Shown here piece after piece: positions 50,809 through 59,644 of a DNA stretch of 64,000 nt. The translations under genes and the position numbers were made by a program. Positions within the stretch are counted from its first letter, which is position 1; every line of letters begins with the position of its first letter. Under the pieces are notes generated by a model, which did not search any database, was not told the origin of the DNA, and worked only from the letters and a program-made list of their open reading frames with translations. The stretch comes from Acidobacteriota bacterium (GTDB taxonomy: Bacteria > Acidobacteriota > Terriglobia > Bryobacterales > Bryobacteraceae), in NCBI GenBank assembly GCA_016213775.1, contig JACQZR010000096.1, forward strand, positions 44,662-108,661, written 5' to 3'.

Positions 50809-51531
50809 ATGACGCCGAAACAACTATTCCAAGCCGGACAACTCAACGACGCGATTACGGCCCTCAGCGCCGAAATGCGCGACAACCCGATGGACGCCCA
50901 GCGGCGCACGTTTCTGTTCGAGCTGCTGTGTTTTTCCGGGGATTATGACCGCGCCCGCAAGCACCTGGAGCTATTGGCGAAGGCAAACCAACAGGCAGGG
51001 ATGGGGGCGCTGCTCTACGAGGCGTGTATGAATTCGGAACGTACGCGGGCGGAGACTTTCGAGAAGAAAGACTTTCCGGCCGGAACGCCGAAGCCAAGCC
51101 GCCGCGGGAAATTGAACGGACAGGATTTTGAAAGCATCGAGGACGCGGACCCGCGGATTGGGCCGCGGTTAGAGATTTACACTGCGGGATCCTATATGTG
51201 GCTGCCGCTGGAGCACGTGGATCGCATTGAGATGCAGGCTCCCAAACGATTGCGGGATCTGCTGTGGGCTCCGATTGCGATTCAGACGTCGGCGACATTC
51301 CGGCAGGCGGAGTTGGGCGAGAGCCTGACGCCGGTGTTGTGTCCCTCCTCATCAAAACATGCGGACGACGCAGTGAAACTGGGCCGGAGCACGGTTTGGG
51401 AGGAATTGGACGGCGAGGCCGTACCGTTCGGACAGAAGATATTCCTGGTGGACGGCGAGGAAGTTCCGTTGCTCGACATCCGGACGATTGAATTCGAGCC
51501 GGCGCCGGAAGCGGAAAGCGAACCGGAATAG
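50809..51531 (+). CDS. tagJ: T6SS accessory protein TagJ (ImpE)
   Basis: The ATG at 50809 gives 240 residues. The N-terminus is a helical repeat (QLFQAGQLNDAITALSAEMRDNPMDAQRRTFLFELLCFSGDYDRA), as in ImpE. The C-terminal domain has IYTAGSYMWLPLEHVDRIEM and RDLLWAPIAIQTS. TagJ binds the TssB N-terminus and helps ClpV-dependent sheath recycling in some T6SS subtypes. The TTG at 50797 is an alternative start. Confidence 0.9.
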   Translation: MTPKQLFQAGQLNDAITALSAEMRDNPMDAQRRTFLFELLCFSGDYDRARKHLELLAKANQQAGMGALLYEACMNSERTRAETFEKKDFPAGTPKPSRRGKLNGQDFESIEDADPRIGPRLEIYTAGSYMWLPLEHVDRIEMQAPKRLRDLLWAPIAIQTSATFRQAELGESLTPVLCPSSSKHADDAVKLGRSTVWEELDGEAVPFGQKIFLVDGEEVPLLDIRTIEFEPAPEAESEPE

Positions 51532-51564
51532 GGACCTCCGCAATAGGCACATCCGCACGACAAT

Positions 51565-53427
51565 ATGGCGACTGTAGAAGAGCTGCTTCAGCCGATCTCG
51601 GAGGGTTTCCCCTGCGGGGAAGACGTCCGCTATTCCGTAAGTTACGACAAGATCAAAGAGGCCCGGCGGGCCGGCGGGGACTGGCTGTCCGAAGGTACTG
51701 GCGTCGACTACGCACTCGTCACCAGACTCTGCGAAGAACTCCTTCTGAAGAAGTCGAAGGACCTGCAAGTAGCGGTGTGGCTGGCGGACGCGTGGCTGGC
51801 CAAACAAGGTCTCACCGGACTTCTGAACGGGCTCAGGCTGGTGACAGGCCTGATTGAGAATTACTGGGACGCCGTTTTTCCGGAACTGGAAGACGGTGAT
51901 GCGGGGCTGCGGCTGGCGCCGCTCGATTGGATGGGATCGTATCTGGATCTTCCAGTACGAGGCGCCGCTCTCAGCAAAGCCGGGCACGGACTCATCCAGT
52001 ATAAGGAAGCGCAACTGGTGGGGATGGCTCCGGATCCGGAGAAGAAGTACGACGATCCGGAGTGGAGTTCGAAATCGGAGCGCTACGAGACGGCGGTTTC
52101 GGAAGGAAAGCTCACGGGCGAGGCATTTGAGGCCGGTTTCGCAAAGAGCTCCAAGGAATACTACGTCAAGCTGGCGGACGAAGTTCAGGCGATCCTGGAC
52201 AGCCTGGAAACGCTGCAGTCGATTTCTGAGCAGAGGTTTACAGACGAGCCGCCATCGTTCCAGAAGATCCGGACCGCGATGGAAGAAATCCAGATGACGG
52301 TGGGCTCGCTTTTGCGGCGCAAACGCGAGTTGGAACCGGATCCGGAAGCGGAACCCGCGGAAGAAGAACAACCGGCGGAAGCGGTGGAGGAAGCTCCATC
52401 CGAGGAAACGACCGAAGAAGCCGTCACGGTAGCTCGCGTCAAGAAAAAGCCGAAGAAGGCGATTGCGGGGCTGGAGCCGGAGAGCGTCGAAGAAGTGGCC
52501 GAACGGCTGAGCGCCATCGCGGTCTGGATGCGCGCGCAGAACGCCTACGACCCGGCCCCGTACCTGCTGCTGCGCGGATACCGCTGGGGTGAGTTGCGGG
52601 CGGCGGACAGCACAGCTCCCGATGCCGCGTTGCTCGACGCGCCGCAAACGGACGTGCGTACGCAGATCAAGCGCATGGCGATGGAATCGAATTGGGAGGA
52701 AGTGATCCGGCTGTGCGAAGAGGTGATGGCGAGCACGGCGGGACGCGGGTGGTTGGACTTACAGCGCTACATTGTGACGGCCTGCGAGAACCAGTCCTAT
52801 TATGCGGTGGCGAATGCGGTGAAGTCGTCGTTGAAGAGCCTGCTGCTCGATATGCCGGACCTGTTGAACATGACTCTCATGGACGATACGGCGGTGGCCA
52901 ACTCGGAAACGCAGCAGTGGATCAAGGACAACATCCTGCCGCCTCCGCCACCGGAACCGGAGCCTGCGGCGGAGCCTGAACCGGAACAGAGCTATCAATC
53001 GGGTTGGGAGGAGCCCGCGCCGGCGCCGCCGTCGATGGATGGAGAGACAGCGGCGGAATCGCGCGAACCCGACGCCTACGAACTGGCGCAGGAAGCTCTG
53101 CGCAGCGGCGACAAGGAACAGGCCATCGAGATTCTGGTGCGGGAATTAGGCCAGGAACGCAGTGGAAGAGGACGCTTCCACCGGAAGATGCAACTGGCGC
53201 AGATCTGTCTGGCGATTGGACGGCAAATGGTGGCGCGGCCCATCCTGGAAGAGTTGACGGCGGAGATTGAAAAGAGACGGTTGGATGAGTGGGAGCCCTC
53301 CGACATGGTGGCGCATACGCTAGCCTTGTTGTACCGTTGCATGGATGGTGAAGACGAACGGAAGAAACAGATCTATGCATGGATCTGCCGTTTGGATCCG
53401 GCGCAGGCGATTGCGTGCCTGAAGTGA
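51565..53427 (+). CDS. tssA: T6SS cap/priming protein TssA
   Basis: The 620-residue protein starts with an ImpA-N domain (LLQPISEGFPCGEDVRYSVSYDKIKEARR, YWDAVFPELEDGD, RLAPLDWM). Two Glu/Pro/Ala-rich linkers follow (residues 250-290 and 450-500). The C-terminal helical domain (YELAQEALRSGDKEQAIEILVREL ... LYRCMDGEDERKKQIYAWICRLDPAQA) resembles VasJ-type long TssA. TssA coordinates tail polymerisation at the baseplate and distal end. It follows tagJ after 33 bases. Confidence 0.9.
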   Translation: MATVEELLQPISEGFPCGEDVRYSVSYDKIKEARRAGGDWLSEGTGVDYALVTRLCEELLLKKSKDLQVAVWLADAWLAKQGLTGLLNGLRLVTGLIENYWDAVFPELEDGDAGLRLAPLDWMGSYLDLPVRGAALSKAGHGLIQYKEAQLVGMAPDPEKKYDDPEWSSKSERYETAVSEGKLTGEAFEAGFAKSSKEYYVKLADEVQAILDSLETLQSISEQRFTDEPPSFQKIRTAMEEIQMTVGSLLRRKRELEPDPEAEPAEEEQPAEAVEEAPSEETTEEAVTVARVKKKPKKAIAGLEPESVEEVAERLSAIAVWMRAQNAYDPAPYLLLRGYRWGELRAADSTAPDAALLDAPQTDVRTQIKRMAMESNWEEVIRLCEEVMASTAGRGWLDLQRYIVTACENQSYYAVANAVKSSLKSLLLDMPDLLNMTLMDDTAVANSETQQWIKDNILPPPPPEPEPAAEPEPEQSYQSGWEEPAPAPPSMDGETAAESREPDAYELAQEALRSGDKEQAIEILVRELGQERSGRGRFHRKMQLAQICLAIGRQMVARPILEELTAEIEKRRLDEWEPSDMVAHTLALLYRCMDGEDERKKQIYAWICRLDPAQAIACLK

Positions 53428-53453
53428 GGAGTCAGGAGACAGAAGATTGAAGA

Positions 53454-53954
53454 ATGGCGCGTGAAACTGAGAGACTTGTCAGCCTTCCATTGCTCGACCG
53501 GCTGACCGACCATGAAAAGAATCTCGCGAGCGATCAGCCGATCACGCGGGCGCAATCGGTGCGTCTTCTGAAGGCGGCTTTGCGGCGTGACCTGGAGTGG
53601 CTCTTCAACACGCGCAGCAATGAAGAAGTCCCGGCGAACATGAAAGAGGTTCAGGCCTCCGTGTTGAGCTACGGCATGCCGGACTATACGCATATGAGCA
53701 TGAGCAGCGCGGGCGATCGTTACCGCGTACAAAGGCAGATGGAAGTGGCGATTGCCTTGTTCGAGCCGCGGCTGAGCGGAGTGACGGTGCGGATGGCAGG
53801 GGCGGAAGCAGGCTATGAACCGGGCCGCGCGGTGCGGTTCCAGATTGACGGCATGCTCAACATGGACCCGGCGCCAGAACACATTTCGTTCGATACCGTG
53901 CTCGACATCCCGTCAGGGGAATACCAGGTGAAGGGGGATTCCAGTGCGGGATGA
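53454..53954 (+). CDS. tssE: T6SS baseplate gp25-like protein TssE
   Basis: The 166-residue protein has the gp25 fold seen in RAQSVRLLKAALRRDLEWLFNTR near the N-terminus, SVLSYGMPDYTHMSM, and VAIALFEPRLSGVTVRM. The conserved E-x-R pairing of TssE is present as FEPRL. It starts sheath assembly at the baseplate wedge. It overlaps tssF by 11 bp. Confidence 0.94.
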   Translation: MARETERLVSLPLLDRLTDHEKNLASDQPITRAQSVRLLKAALRRDLEWLFNTRSNEEVPANMKEVQASVLSYGMPDYTHMSMSSAGDRYRVQRQMEVAIALFEPRLSGVTVRMAGAEAGYEPGRAVRFQIDGMLNMDPAPEHISFDTVLDIPSGEYQVKGDSSAG

Positions 53955-55785
53955 GTTTTTCGATTACTATGAGCGCGAACTAGCTTTTCTACGCCGGATG
54001 GGTGATGAGTTCGCGCAGAAGTATCCGAAGATTGCTCACCGCCTGATGCTGGAAAGCGACAAATGCGATGACCCGCATGTGGAGCGGATCATCGAATCGT
54101 TCGCGTTCCTGGCGGCGCGCATTCACCTCAAAATCGACGATGAGTTCCCCGAGATCACCGAAGCGCTGATGTCGATTGTGTACCCGCACTATGTGCGGCC
54201 GGTACCGTCGATGTCGATTGTGGAGATGGTGATCGACCCGGAGCGGGCGAAGCTGTCGAGCGGGATGACGATCCCGCGGGGAACGCTGATGTACACCAAG
54301 GCGGTTGGCGGGGACCCGTGCAAATTTCGCACGAGCTACGACACCGTGCTATGGCCGGTGACGGTGGCAGAAGCGTCGTACCTGCCGCCGGACCGGTTGA
54401 CTCCCGCGATCAAATCGACGGAGGCGGTGGGTTCCCTGCGGCTGCTGATGCAAGCAGGCAAGGATGTCGCGCTCGACAAGTTGTCGATGGACAAACTGCG
54501 TTTCTATTTGCACGGCGACAGCCGAGTGGTACACACGCTGTATGAACTGCTGATGAACAACGTGGTGCAGATTGTTGTGCGGAACCCGCGCAACACACGC
54601 AAGGCCGCGAGCATCCTGCCGGCGACAGCGCTACGTCCGGTGGGGTTTGCCGAAGACGAAGGGATGCTGCCATATCCGCGGCGGTCGTTTCTCGCCTACC
54701 GGCTGTTGCAGGAGTACTTCATCCTGCCGGAGAAATACCTGTTCGTGGAGCTGAGCGGGCTGGACGTGGCTCTGGCTGGGGGCGGATACAGCGATCAGGT
54801 GGAAGTGGTGTTTCTGTTCCGTCAGTTTGAACTGGAAGACAGGCGGCAGGATCTGGAGTTGCATGTTTCCCCATCGACTTTCCGCTTGGGATGCACCCCG
54901 ATCGTCAACCTCTTTCCGCAGACATGCGAGCCGATTCTGTTGGATCAGCGCAGATTCGAATACCCGATCGTTCCCGATTTACGGCGGCAGAATTCGACGG
55001 AGATCTTCTCCATAGATGAAGTGGTGGCACTAAACAACCAGACGCGCGAGACACAGGTGTACGAGCCTTTTTACTCTTACCGGCACGCGGCGGTGCGCGA
55101 CAACAAGCAGACCTTCTGGATGGTGAACCGGCGGCAGTCGGGACAGAAGAACGATGAAGGTATCGACCTGTTCCTGTCGCTCATCGACCTGGGGATGCGC
55201 AAGGTTCATCCGAACGTGGACACGCTGACGGTGAAGGGTCTTTGCACCAACCGCGATCTTCCGGCGCGGCTGCCGTTCGGGTCGGAATCGGGCGATTTCT
55301 ATATTGAAGGGATGTCGGCGCTGCAGAAGATCGTGTGTCTGCGGAGGCCGACGCTGCCGATGCGATCACCGGTGGGCAAGAGCGTCTTCTGGCGTCTGAT
55401 CTCGCATTTCTCGTTGAACTATCTGTCGTTGGTGGAGGAGGGAAAAGAGGCGCTGCAGGAGATCCTGCGGCTGTACAATTTCGCCGAGTCGCTGCAGAAT
55501 GCCCGTCAGATTGACGGCCTGTTGTCGCTCAAGAGCAACCGGCAATTCGCGCGTGTCATTTCCGAGAACGGGATCTCGTTTGCGCGCGGCGTGCGGGTGG
55601 AGATCAATTTCGACGAGGAACAGTTCGCGGGCGGGGGTGTGTTTCTTTTTGCGAGCGTGCTGGAACATTTCCTGGGGTTGTACTCGACGCTGAACAGCTT
55701 CAGCCAACTGGCGTTCAAGACGCGCCAGAGAAAGGAGGTTGTCCGCGAATGGCTACCACGGGCGGGACACAGAATCCTGATGTAG
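53944..55785 (+). CDS. tssF: T6SS baseplate protein TssF (VasA/ImpG)
   Basis: The GTG at 53944 opens a 613-residue protein with the typical N-terminus FFDYYERELAFLRRMGDEFAQKYPKIAHRL. Internal blocks include SIVYPHYVRPVPSMSIVEM and SDQVEVVFLFRQFELEDRRQDLELHVSP. The C-terminal segment holds GVFLFASVLEHFLGLYSTLNSFSQL. It forms the baseplate wedge with TssG. It overlaps tssE by 11 bp and tssG by 37 bp, so translation is coupled. Confidence 0.95.
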   Translation: MRDEFFDYYERELAFLRRMGDEFAQKYPKIAHRLMLESDKCDDPHVERIIESFAFLAARIHLKIDDEFPEITEALMSIVYPHYVRPVPSMSIVEMVIDPERAKLSSGMTIPRGTLMYTKAVGGDPCKFRTSYDTVLWPVTVAEASYLPPDRLTPAIKSTEAVGSLRLLMQAGKDVALDKLSMDKLRFYLHGDSRVVHTLYELLMNNVVQIVVRNPRNTRKAASILPATALRPVGFAEDEGMLPYPRRSFLAYRLLQEYFILPEKYLFVELSGLDVALAGGGYSDQVEVVFLFRQFELEDRRQDLELHVSPSTFRLGCTPIVNLFPQTCEPILLDQRRFEYPIVPDLRRQNSTEIFSIDEVVALNNQTRETQVYEPFYSYRHAAVRDNKQTFWMVNRRQSGQKNDEGIDLFLSLIDLGMRKVHPNVDTLTVKGLCTNRDLPARLPFGSESGDFYIEGMSALQKIVCLRRPTLPMRSPVGKSVFWRLISHFSLNYLSLVEEGKEALQEILRLYNFAESLQNARQIDGLLSLKSNRQFARVISENGISFARGVRVEINFDEEQFAGGGVFLFASVLEHFLGLYSTLNSFSQLAFKTRQRKEVVREWLPRAGHRILM

Positions 55786-56837
55786 AACTTATCCAGGAAG
55801 CGCCGCAGCAGGAATTGCCGGCAGTGCGGCAGACCATTCTGGCGGGGCAGATCCGGACAACGCCTTGGGAATTTCAGTTTTTCCAAACGGTGCGGTGGCT
55901 GATCCGGATGAGGCCGGACCGCGGACCGACGGGACGATTTCATCCGCCGTCGAAAGAGATCGCGCGCTATCGTGCCAACCCCGCAGTGTCGTTTCCGGCA
56001 AGCGAGATTCAAGGGCTGGAGGGGAGTCCGCTGGAGAGCGAGGCACCGTTGGAACTGACGGTGAACTTCATGGGCATGTTCGGGCCCCTGGGGGCGTTGC
56101 CGCTCTATTATTCGGAGTACATCCGCCAACGGCTGCGCGTCGGCGACAGCGCTCTGCGAGGGTTTCTGGACATCTACAACCACCGCATGATTTCGCTGTT
56201 CTATCGCGCGTGGGAGAAGTACAGATTCGGCGTGCCGTACGAACGCGGCGAGCCGGACCGGCTGTCGCACTATCTGATGGATCTGATCGGGCTGGGCACA
56301 AAGGGACTACAGAACCGCAACAAACCGCTGCGCGACGATTCGCTCGTTTTCTACACGGGTCTGTTGTCGCTGCTGCCGCGGTCGGGGCAGGCGCTCCAGC
56401 AGGTGTTGAGCGACTATTTCGACGTTCCTATCACAGTGGAGCAGTTCATGGGACAGTGGTATCCGCTGGAGCGGAGTTCGCAATGCCAGTTCGATCGTGG
56501 AGACAGTTACTCGGAGCAGTTGGGTGTCGGGGCCATCGTCGGCGATGAGGTGTGGGATCCGCAATCGGGCATCCGGCTGCGGGTGGGGCCGCTCACGCTG
56601 CGGCAGTATCTGGATTTTCTACCCAACGGCACGGCGTACCGGCCGTTGAAGGCGATCACGCGATTCTTCACGAACGAAGACCTGACGTTTGAGACGCACC
56701 TGATTTTGAAGCGCGAGGAAGTGCCGCGCATTGAATTGGGGTCGGAGGACGAAGCGGGTCCGAGGCTGGGTTGGGTGACGTGGAGCAAGAACCAGGTTAT
56801 GGACCGGGATCCGGACGAGACCCTCTTGCGAATCTAG
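55749..56837 (+). CDS. tssG: T6SS baseplate protein TssG (VasB/ImpH)
   Basis: The 362-residue protein shows FFQTVRWLIRM, FHPPSKEIARYRANPAVSFPASEI, NFMGMFGPLGALPLYYSEYIRQR and FLDIYNHRMISLFYRAWEKYR, all hallmarks of TssG. It completes the TssE-TssF-TssG wedge. The next gene is tssH after 46 bases. TssK, the usual wedge-to-membrane connector, is missing from the cluster. Confidence 0.95.
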   Translation: MATTGGTQNPDVELIQEAPQQELPAVRQTILAGQIRTTPWEFQFFQTVRWLIRMRPDRGPTGRFHPPSKEIARYRANPAVSFPASEIQGLEGSPLESEAPLELTVNFMGMFGPLGALPLYYSEYIRQRLRVGDSALRGFLDIYNHRMISLFYRAWEKYRFGVPYERGEPDRLSHYLMDLIGLGTKGLQNRNKPLRDDSLVFYTGLLSLLPRSGQALQQVLSDYFDVPITVEQFMGQWYPLERSSQCQFDRGDSYSEQLGVGAIVGDEVWDPQSGIRLRVGPLTLRQYLDFLPNGTAYRPLKAITRFFTNEDLTFETHLILKREEVPRIELGSEDEAGPRLGWVTWSKNQVMDRDPDETLLRI

Positions 56838-56883
56838 GCAGGATTAGAATAGTTGAGCGGAAAGAGAAAGGAACGAACGACCA

Positions 56884-59529
56884 ATGGGCGTCAATCTGAA
56901 ATCACTGATTGGAAAACTGAACGACGTGACGCGCAACTCGCTCGAAGGGGCGGCCGGACTGTGTCTGTCGAGAACGCACTATGACATCGAGATCGAGCAC
57001 TATTTGATGAAGCTGCTCGACTACAGCGATTCCGATGTAGCGAAGATCCTGCACCAGTACGGTATCGACCCTTCGCGGTTGACGTCTGAGTTGAGCCGGT
57101 CGCTGGACAAGCTGAAGACGGGGAACGCACGGACACCGGCCATCAGCCCATCGATTCTGAAGCTGATGACGGAAGCATGGACGATCGGTTCCATCGACTA
57201 TGGCGCCCATCAGGTGCGCAGCGGCTTCACGATTCTGGCGCTGTTGAGCAACGATGAGACGGCGCGAATGATTCGCGACTTCTCCAAGGAGATCCAGAAG
57301 ATCCCGGTGGAAGCGCTGAAGAAGGATCTGATGGCGATCGTTTCGGGATCGTCGGAAGACACCATCATGGCGGCCGCGGAGGCTGCGGGTGAACCCGGGA
57401 AGAAGAAGGTGGGAGGGAAGACGCCGAACATTGATCAGTTCACCGTGAACCTGACGGAGAACGCGAAGAAGGGCAAGATCGATCCGGTGTTGGGGCGCGA
57501 CTTTGAAGTGCGGCAGATTGTCGACATCCTAATGCGGCGGCGGCAGAACAATCCGATTCTCACGGGCGAGGCCGGCGTCGGCAAGACAGCCGTAGTGGAG
57601 GGCTTCGCGGTCCGAATCGCTCAGGGCGACGTTCCGCCACCGTTGAAGAACGTGGAATTGCGCACGCTCGATCTGGCGCTGCTGCAGGCGGGCGCGGGTG
57701 TGAAAGGCGAGTTTGAGAACCGCCTCAAGAATCTGATTGAGGAAGTGAAGTCGTCGCCGACTCCGATCATCCTGTTCATCGACGAAGCACACCAGATGAT
57801 TGGCGCGGGCGGCCAGGCGGGCCAGGGCGACGCGGCGAACCTGTTGAAGCCGGCGCTGGCTCGCGGCGAGTTGCGCACCATTGCGGCAACGACATGGTCC
57901 GAGTACAAAAAGTACTTCGAGAAAGACGCGGCGCTGGCACGGCGTTTCCAGGTAGTGAAGGTGGAAGAGCCGGACGAGAAGACGTGCAGGGTGATGATGC
58001 GCGGCATTGTGGCGCCGCTGGAGAAGCACCACAATGTGCGTATTCTGGACAGCGGGGTGAATGCGGCGGTGAAGTTCAGCCACCGTTACATCGCCGGGCG
58101 GCAGCTTCCGGACAAGGCCGTGAGCGTGCTGGATACGGCCTGCGCGCGCGTTGCGCTGGGGCAGAATGACATTCCGCCGGCGCTCGAAGCCGCCAAACGG
58201 CAGTTGGATGATCTGGAAGTTCAGGAGCGGGTGTTGAATCGCGAGCAGGATCTGGGCGCTGATCATTCGGAACGTTTGGGCGAGGTCGCGGTGGACAAGG
58301 AAAAGACCGCGACGAAGCTGCGCGAGTTGATGGAGCGGTTTGAAAAAGAGAAGGGTCTGGTGGAAAAGATTCGTGCGCTTCGCCATCGCCTGGAAGATGC
58401 GAACGCGCCGATGCCGGAAGGCATGGAAGAGCCCAAAGGCACTCCGGATGAAATGAAGGCGGCGCTGAGCGGCCTGAACGAGGAATTGGACACGCTGCAA
58501 GGGGAAACGCCGCTGATGCGCGTCACCGTGGACGAGAAGGTGATCGGCGAGGTGATCTCCAACTGGACGGGGATTCCCGTCGGCAACATGATGAAGGACG
58601 AAGTGCAGACGATCCTCAAGCTGGAGAACCATCTCGGTGAGCGCGTCATTGGACAGGACCACGCGCTGTTCCAGATCAGCCAGCGCATCCGCACGAATCG
58701 TGCGCGGCTGGAGGATCCCAACAAGCCGATCGGTACGTTCCTGCTGGTGGGACCAAGCGGCGTGGGCAAGACCGAGACTGCGTTGACGCTGGCTAACCTG
58801 CTCTACGGCGGCGAGAGCAACGTGATCACGATCAACATGTCGGAGTTCCAGGAGGCGCACACTGTTTCGACGCTCAAAGGCTCGCCTCCGGGATATGTCG
58901 GATACGGCGAAGGCGGTGTGTTAACGGAAGCCGTGCGGCGCCGGCCTTATTCGGTGGTGCTACTGGACGAGGTGGAAAAGGCGCACCCCGACGTCCTGGA
59001 GTTGTTCTTCCAGGTGTTCGATAAAGGCAAGATGGAGGACGGCGAAGGGCGCGAGATCGACTTCAAGAACACGATCATCATTCTCACGTCGAACGCGGCT
59101 ACCGACACGATGGCCAAGCTGATGGCCGATCCGGAAACGACTCCGTCGCCGGAAGGGATCATAAAAGCGATCAAGCCGGAATTGGACAAGGTGTTCAAGC
59201 CGGCGTTCCTCGGACGGCTGGTGATGATCCCTTACTACCCGATTCGCGACGAAGCGATGAAGAGCATCATCCGGCTGAAGCTGGGCAAGATCCAGAAGCG
59301 CATGCGGGAGAATCACAAGATCGACCTCAACTACACGCCGGAGCTGGTGGAGGAAGTGGCAAAGCGCTGCACAGAAGTGGAAAGCGGCGCGCGCAACGTG
59401 GACAACATCCTCACGAATACGCTGCTGCCGGACATTTCGCGCCAACTGCTGGGAACCATGGCGGAAGGCGGAAAAATGGCGGATGTGAGGGTGAGCGTCG
59501 GCGAGGACGGCAACTTCGTATACGATTGA
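56884..59529 (+). CDS. clpV: T6SS sheath-disassembly AAA+ ATPase ClpV (TssH)
   Basis: The 881-residue Hsp100 protein has an N-terminal ClpV domain (residues 1-150), first AAA+ domain with Walker A GEAGVGKT (about 228) and Walker [10 protein letters not shown] (about 295), a coiled middle domain (residues 435-550), and second AAA+ domain with Walker [10 protein letters not shown] (about 622) and Walker [12 protein letters not shown] (about 690). It strips contracted TssBC for reuse. AAAGGAA precedes the ATG. Confidence 0.95.
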   Translation: MGVNLKSLIGKLNDVTRNSLEGAAGLCLSRTHYDIEIEHYLMKLLDYSDSDVAKILHQYGIDPSRLTSELSRSLDKLKTGNARTPAISPSILKLMTEAWTIGSIDYGAHQVRSGFTILALLSNDETARMIRDFSKEIQKIPVEALKKDLMAIVSGSSEDTIMAAAEAAGEPGKKKVGGKTPNIDQFTVNLTENAKKGKIDPVLGRDFEVRQIVDILMRRRQNNPILTGEAGVGKTAVVEGFAVRIAQGDVPPPLKNVELRTLDLALLQAGAGVKGEFENRLKNLIEEVKSSPTPIILFIDEAHQMIGAGGQAGQGDAANLLKPALARGELRTIAATTWSEYKKYFEKDAALARRFQVVKVEEPDEKTCRVMMRGIVAPLEKHHNVRILDSGVNAAVKFSHRYIAGRQLPDKAVSVLDTACARVALGQNDIPPALEAAKRQLDDLEVQERVLNREQDLGADHSERLGEVAVDKEKTATKLRELMERFEKEKGLVEKIRALRHRLEDANAPMPEGMEEPKGTPDEMKAALSGLNEELDTLQGETPLMRVTVDEKVIGEVISNWTGIPVGNMMKDEVQTILKLENHLGERVIGQDHALFQISQRIRTNRARLEDPNKPIGTFLLVGPSGVGKTETALTLANLLYGGESNVITINMSEFQEAHTVSTLKGSPPGYVGYGEGGVLTEAVRRRPYSVVLLDEVEKAHPDVLELFFQVFDKGKMEDGEGREIDFKNTIIILTSNAATDTMAKLMADPETTPSPEGIIKAIKPELDKVFKPAFLGRLVMIPYYPIRDEAMKSIIRLKLGKIQKRMRENHKIDLNYTPELVEEVAKRCTEVESGARNVDNILTNTLLPDISRQLLGTMAEGGKMADVRVSVGEDGNFVYD

Positions 59530-59611
59530 GGCCCCTCGGGGCCGTCTTCCGGGGCGGGGCGTCTTTCAAGGACGCCCCATCACCAATGCCGGATTTCGTC
59601 ACGAAATTCCG
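59530..59611. other. Cluster of three hairpins between clpV and vgrG
   Basis: Three stems lie in the 115-bp gap: GGCCCC-TC-GGGGCC (59530-59543), GGGGCGTC-7-GACGCCCC (59556-59578) and GGATTTCGT-C-ACGAAATTCC with a one-base bulge (59591-59610). None is followed by a T-tract. Together they may cause partial termination or processing and so set vgrG apart from the rest of the operon. Confidence 0.55.
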
Positions 59612-59644
59612 CGTTACTGTATGAGATAGGATTGAGGGCCCCTC

